From Vampirovibrionales bacterium (GTDB lineage Bacteria > Cyanobacteriota > Vampirovibrionia > Vampirovibrionales > JAJTHC01): DNA of 8,985 bases. The stretch spans positions 1 through 8,985 of the forward strand of contig JAJTHC010000226.1 of the NCBI GenBank assembly GCA_021299615.1, written 5' to 3'. Positions 5,955-8,985 of the stretch are shown in pieces. The notes beneath the pieces were generated by a model. It was not told the DNA's origin and searched no databases. It saw only the letters and a list, made by a program, of their open reading frames with translations. A program made the position numbers and the translations under genes. How positions within the stretch are numbered: position 1 is the stretch's first letter; each line of letters starts with the position of its first letter.

Positions 5955-6911
5955 ATGGAAAATCTGCTACAACATAATGAATGGCTAGGTGCTTTACTGC
6001 CTAATTCGTGGCGGATTATTGTGCAGTTCACGATTTTAGCAGGCATTTTATATTACGTTCACAACAAGTTTATTCGCTATAGTCATGCGGATCACTTGGT
6101 AAAAGGGTTATTTATTGTTTTGATTTTGTTGGTTGGACTTTGGGCATTGGCTCAAAAGTTTCAATTCATGATTTTAGAAATTGTGTTCCGTACGAGTATT
6201 CAATTACTCGTGATTGGTTTAATCGTTATTTTTCAACCTGAACTACGTCGAATCTTGCTCTTTTTTGGTCAAAATGATTGGCTGAGTTTAAGTGCAAATG
6301 TTGTGAAGTCTTCCCTTTCTTACGGAGAACCTTGGCAAGCGGTCAAAACCTTAAGCGATGTTATTCGCTTTTTGTCAAAGTCAAAAACAGGGGCATTGAT
6401 TGTGTTGGATTTGGATCCTGAAGAGTCGTTGGATGCTCATTACCTTGAAATGGGGACTCCCCTAAATGCGATTATGTCGGCGCCTTTAATACTCACTATT
6501 TTTCACCCTAATACCCCTTTGCATGACGGAGCTATGGTCATCAATCGAGAAAACCACATTGTTTCAGCAGGGGTTTTACTCCCTTTAACGGAAGATCCTA
6601 ACCTAAGTTGGCGTTACGGTACACGGCATCGGGCGGCGATTGGTTTAACCGAAATTTCAAATGCGGTGTGTTTGGTGGTTTCTGAAGAAACAGGGGCGAT
6701 TTCCTTTGCTCAAGACGGTAAAATCACCAAGCTGGCTTCCGTCGAAAGTTTGACATCTAAGTTAGAAGACCTATACGCCACTGAAGTGAATGATGAGGAA
6801 GAGGAAAGCACGCAAGGTATTTTTTCTACCCCTGTGAGTCAGTTAATGAATTTAGCTCGACGCATGCAAGGGAATCCCAAAGGCTCGTTTTGGTCGAAGT
6901 GGAAGAGTTAG
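5955..6911 (+). CDS. cdaA: Membrane-bound diadenylate cyclase CdaA (DisA_N family)
   Basis: CdaA condenses two ATP into cyclic di-AMP, a messenger controlling potassium and osmolyte transport and cell-wall balance. The protein (318 residues) has three N-terminal membrane helices (about 19-36, 50-67, 72-92) followed by the family hallmark FQPELRR (93-99). The cytoplasmic cyclase domain (about 118-268) contains the catalytic motifs D191-G-A (PLHDGAMVI) and R224-H-R226 (GTRHRAAIGLTE), so it should be active. The tail after residue 278 is an addition of about 40 residues compared with Firmicutes CdaA (about 273 residues). It starts with acidic NDEEEES and ends with basic KGSFWSKWKS. The ATG at 5955 has GGTGG five bases upstream; a GTG at 5889 would put the predicted promoter inside the gene. 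No cdaR or glmM follows. Instead, the likely hydrolase gene converges 6 bases downstream. Confidence 0.93.
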   Translation: MENLLQHNEWLGALLPNSWRIIVQFTILAGILYYVHNKFIRYSHADHLVKGLFIVLILLVGLWALAQKFQFMILEIVFRTSIQLLVIGLIVIFQPELRRILLFFGQNDWLSLSANVVKSSLSYGEPWQAVKTLSDVIRFLSKSKTGALIVLDLDPEESLDAHYLEMGTPLNAIMSAPLILTIFHPNTPLHDGAMVINRENHIVSAGVLLPLTEDPNLSWRYGTRHRAAIGLTEISNAVCLVVSEETGAISFAQDGKITKLASVESLTSKLEDLYATEVNDEEEESTQGIFSTPVSQLMNLARRMQGNPKGSFWSKWKS

Positions 6912-6917
6912 TTTCTG

Positions 6918-8306
6918 CTAAGCAGGCGGTTGAATATAGCCTTTACCTATGGGGTTAGACTTGCCCACAGAACGTACTTGGCTGATTTTTTCTGCATAAT
7001 TGACCCGCTGATGATGAATCGCACTTAAGCCCTTGGTAAACGACTTCTTGATTTTCCAGATTTCTTGCATGGTAATGGGGCATTCGTCAAACTGACCGTC
7101 TTCAATGCGTTGTTTGAAAATGACTTCTAGCAAGGCATCCACTTGGTCGGGGGTGGGGGAGTTTAAGGCACGCACGGCGGATTCGGCAGCATCGGCAAGC
7201 ATCACGATGGCGGTTTCACGAGTCTGTGGCTTAGGCCCTGAATAGCGGAATTGAGCTTTGGTCACATGCCCCTTGCCTTCTTCTTTAAGGGCTTGAGCGT
7301 AGAAGTATCCACAAATAAGCGTGCCATGATGTTCAGGCATAAAGGCTTGAATGGCGTCAGGCAACTGATATTCCTGCCCCAACTTCATGCCATCAATCGG
7401 GTGAGCCGTCACAATAAGCTTGCTCATGCGAGGGTTTAAATAATCATGCGGATTCGATACCCCAAAATACGCTTGATTTTCAATGAAATAAATCGGACGC
7501 TTCATTTTACCGATGTCATGGTACAAACACCCCACACGAGTCAATAGCCCATTGGCGTTAATGTCATCAGACGCCTGTTCGGATAGAGTCGCCAATAACA
7601 AACTATGGTGAAAGGTTCCAGGGGCTTCGACTTGCAGACGCTTAATCAAGGGGTGATCCAAGTTTGACAGCTCTAACAACGTCAAAGACGACAAAAAGTT
7701 AAAGAGATATTCCAGTGCGGGAGACAATCCCACCGACAAGAAGAAGGGCAAGACGCTGGCGAATCCCCCTGAAATAATAAAAGAACTTAAGGAAAGCTTG
7801 TCTAAACTCGGGTAGACGAACAAGAGGTTCACCAGTACGATGCCTCCCCAAAAGAAGGTGGATTTGACCAAGTCCCCACGAGCCTTGACGACGCCTCGCT
7901 TATAGAAAAAGTAATTTTGAAGCGACACGCTCATAAACCATAGCACCCACAAGGTATGGCTCACTTCAGAAGGCAAAAGCAATAAAAAGCCCAAGAACGC
8001 CAGCAATACGGATGCTGATCGGCGAGGGACATCCACCACATAGGTACAAAAGCTAAACGTGGCACTAATCGCCAGCACCATTAAATAGAGGTAAGGCGAC
8101 TTCATAAAGGCAAGGGCGATATAGGTCATCGTCACAAAACTGACGATGAAATAGGCCCGTTGTCGCCCCTTCAATGTGGGGAAACTAAACCACAACCAAG
8201 ACACTGCCAAAAGCGTATATAACACTAGTGGCAAAATACTTAATAACCCCGTTGGGTTAGGGGAAAGGCTTTCAAGGCTTACGGTGCTTACGGTGCTTAC
8301 GCCCAT
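6918..8306 (-). CDS. pgpH: PgpH-like membrane HD phosphodiesterase, short form
   Basis: PgpH-family HD enzymes hydrolyse cyclic di-AMP to pApA at the inner face of the membrane. The 462-residue protein has about seven membrane helices (between about 21 and 198) and then the HD domain (about 225-410). Metal ligands form the expected series: H234 (APGTFHHS), H263-D264 (YHDIGK), H302 (TAHPIDG), H326-H327 (EHHGT) and D372 (MLADAAESAVR). PgpH-specific segments are also present: KRPIYFIENQ, FRYSGPKPQTRETAIVM and RIEDGQFDECPIT. Classical PgpH proteins are about 700 residues or more, with a large extracytoplasmic 7TMR-HDED domain before the helices; that domain is absent here. The ATG at 8306 is chosen because AAAGGA lies seven bases upstream (8314-8319). 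A GTG at 8345 would overlap the -10. It is convergent with cdaA. Confidence 0.9.
   Translation of the reverse strand: MGVSTVSTVSLESLSPNPTGLLSILPLVLYTLLAVSWLWFSFPTLKGRQRAYFIVSFVTMTYIALAFMKSPYLYLMVLAISATFSFCTYVVDVPRRSASVLLAFLGFLLLLPSEVSHTLWVLWFMSVSLQNYFFYKRGVVKARGDLVKSTFFWGGIVLVNLLFVYPSLDKLSLSSFIISGGFASVLPFFLSVGLSPALEYLFNFLSSLTLLELSNLDHPLIKRLQVEAPGTFHHSLLLATLSEQASDDINANGLLTRVGCLYHDIGKMKRPIYFIENQAYFGVSNPHDYLNPRMSKLIVTAHPIDGMKLGQEYQLPDAIQAFMPEHHGTLICGYFYAQALKEEGKGHVTKAQFRYSGPKPQTRETAIVMLADAAESAVRALNSPTPDQVDALLEVIFKQRIEDGQFDECPITMQEIWKIKKSFTKGLSAIHHQRVNYAEKISQVRSVGKSNPIGKGYIQPPA
8278..8301 (-). repeat. 9-bp tandem repeat at the pgpH 5' end
   Basis: The unit CTTACGGTG is present 2.7 times without mismatch and encodes a Val-Ser-Thr repeat (VSTVSTVS) near the N-terminus, before the first membrane helix. 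Because the unit is a multiple of three, gain or loss of a copy would change protein length but not frame. Confidence 0.75.
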
Positions 8307-8335
8307 TGAGGCATCCTTTTTTCGTATACAAGTGG

Positions 8336-8344
8336 ATTGTATCA
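8336..8344 (-). promoter_or_regulatory. Extended -10 promoter element of pgpH
   Basis: On the minus strand, TGATACAAT is an extended -10 (TG-n-TACAAT). It would start transcription near 8329, giving a leader of about 23 bases to the ATG at 8306. No good -35 is seen upstream, only an A-rich stretch. The preceding bases read TTTG, similar to the valS and cdaA elements. Confidence 0.45.
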
Positions 8345-8385
8345 CAAATCACGCTAGTATTTTTTGCAGTTTAACATGATTTGCC

Positions 8386-8413
8386 TTGTTTGAGGTACAC
8401 TAAGCTTTATTCT
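8386..8413 (+). promoter_or_regulatory. Possible guaA promoter
   Basis: TTGTTT (8386-8391) and TATTCT (8408-8413) are separated by 16 bases. Both match the housekeeping consensus only partly. The predicted start near 8420 leaves a leader of about 38 bases that holds two overlapping dyads. Confidence 0.3.
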
Positions 8414-8415
8414 TA

Positions 8416-8438
8416 ATTCATTTAATGAATGTACATTC
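8416..8438 (+). promoter_or_regulatory. Overlapping dyads before guaA
   Basis: Two perfect inverted repeats share bases: ATTCAT-tta-ATGAAT (8416-8430) and the 12-bp palindrome GAATGTACATTC (8427-8438). They cannot form at once. They sit at or just after the predicted transcription start and end only seven bases before the GGAG ribosome site (8445-8448). An operator or a small RNA switch is possible. Confidence 0.35.
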
Positions 8439-8457
8439 TAATTTGGAGACGCTCTTC

Positions 8458-8985
8458 ATGTCAAATCCCCATCCCGAACCCATTGCAATTTTAGACTGTG
8501 GGGCTCAATACACCAAAGTCATCGACCGCCGTTTGCGTCAAATGAACGTGGAATCCATGATTTACCCCATCGATGTTCAAGCGTCCGTTTTGCAAGACGC
8601 TGGCATTAAAGGGATCATCCTCAGCGGAGGACCTCACTCGGTGTATGACGCAGGGTCTCCGCAATGTGATGGGGCTATTTTTGACTTGGGTGTGCCTGTT
8701 TTAGGCATTTGCTACGGTATGCAGTTGATGACCCAACATTTCGGAGGCATCGTGGAAAGTTGTTCTCGCAAAGAATACGGCGAAACCGAAATCTCGGTGG
8801 ATACGACAAGCCCTCTCTTTACAAACCTAAACCCTACGCAACACGTGTTGATGAGTCATGGCGACAGCGTCACACAACTCGGCGAAGGCTTTGTCGCCAT
8901 TGCGGAATCCGTGTCCGAAGAAGCAGGCAAAACGGTGAACGTCCATGCGGGGATTGCTCACCAAAGCAAGCCGTTTTACGGCGTG
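8458..8985 (+). CDS. guaA: GMP synthase (glutamine-hydrolysing), N-terminal part; 3' end outside window
   Basis: GuaA makes GMP from XMP, ATP and glutamine in the last step of guanine nucleotide synthesis in the cytoplasm. The 176 visible residues are the class I glutamine amidotransferase domain, which releases ammonia from glutamine. The nucleophile is C85 in GICYGMQ, the oxyanion-hole region is ILSGGPHSVY (54-63), and MSHGDSV (132-138) is also typical. The His-Glu of the catalytic triad and the whole ATP-pyrophosphatase domain lie beyond the window. The N-terminal stretch LDCGAQYTKVIDRR resembles animal GMP synthases (LDAGAQYGKVIDRR) rather than the common bacterial LDFGSQYTQLIARR. The ATG has a good GGAG nine bases upstream (8445-8448). 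pgpH is divergent from it. Confidence 0.93.
   Translation, partial: MSNPHPEPIAILDCGAQYTKVIDRRLRQMNVESMIYPIDVQASVLQDAGIKGIILSGGPHSVYDAGSPQCDGAIFDLGVPVLGICYGMQLMTQHFGGIVESCSRKEYGETEISVDTTSPLFTNLNPTQHVLMSHGDSVTQLGEGFVAIAESVSEEAGKTVNVHAGIAHQSKPFYGV

Noticed and set aside
8307..8345. GTG start giving a longer PgpH
   Set aside because: It overlaps the extended -10. The ATG at 8306 has a strong AAAGGA site.

Overview
The window holds seven protein genes and their compact intergenic regions from a bacterial chromosome. Five are recognisable core or signalling genes: valine--tRNA ligase, a sigma-28-like sigma factor, a diadenylate cyclase, a PgpH-type HD phosphodiesterase and the start of GMP synthase. 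Upstream of them lie a LysM membrane protein and the 3' part of a restriction enzyme. The lineage cannot be fixed from the sequence alone. The cdaA/pgpH pair means a bacterium that uses cyclic di-AMP. The usual Firmicutes cdaA-cdaR-glmM order is absent, and the GMP synthase N-terminus looks eukaryote-like. A non-Firmicute lineage such as a Vampirovibrionia/Melainabacteria-like group is my weak guess.

Layout. Positions 2-1183 (+) are the C-terminal part of a type III-like restriction endonuclease (Res) subunit. It is visibly more AT-rich than the rest and probably belongs to an acquired defence region that continues to the left. A short spacer with two perfect hairpins (1223-1262) separates it from a LysM protein on the minus strand (1287-1868). 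That gene has a near-consensus promoter at 2057-2086 and a roughly 180-base leader with three stem-loops. valS (2204-4945, +) is read divergently from the LysM gene and meets the sigma factor gene (4951-5751, -) tail to tail with a 5-base gap. The sigma gene is divergent from cdaA (5955-6911, +), and cdaA converges on pgpH (6918-8306, -) with a 6-base gap. guaA (8458 to window end, +) is divergent from pgpH.

How they fit together. cdaA and pgpH encode the synthase and a likely hydrolase of cyclic di-AMP side by side, so this is a two-gene second-messenger turnover locus. The hydrolase is a short form without the large extracytoplasmic domain of classical PgpH. The sigma gene has a sigma-28-type promoter motif in front of it, suggesting autoregulation, and it shares its control region with cdaA. 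valS and cdaA carry almost the same 14-base promoter element (TTTGTGyGATAATA). The LysM gene may be controlled through its structured leader. valS and guaA are housekeeping genes.

No CRISPR array, tRNA, rRNA, complete insertion sequence or clear rho-independent terminator was seen.
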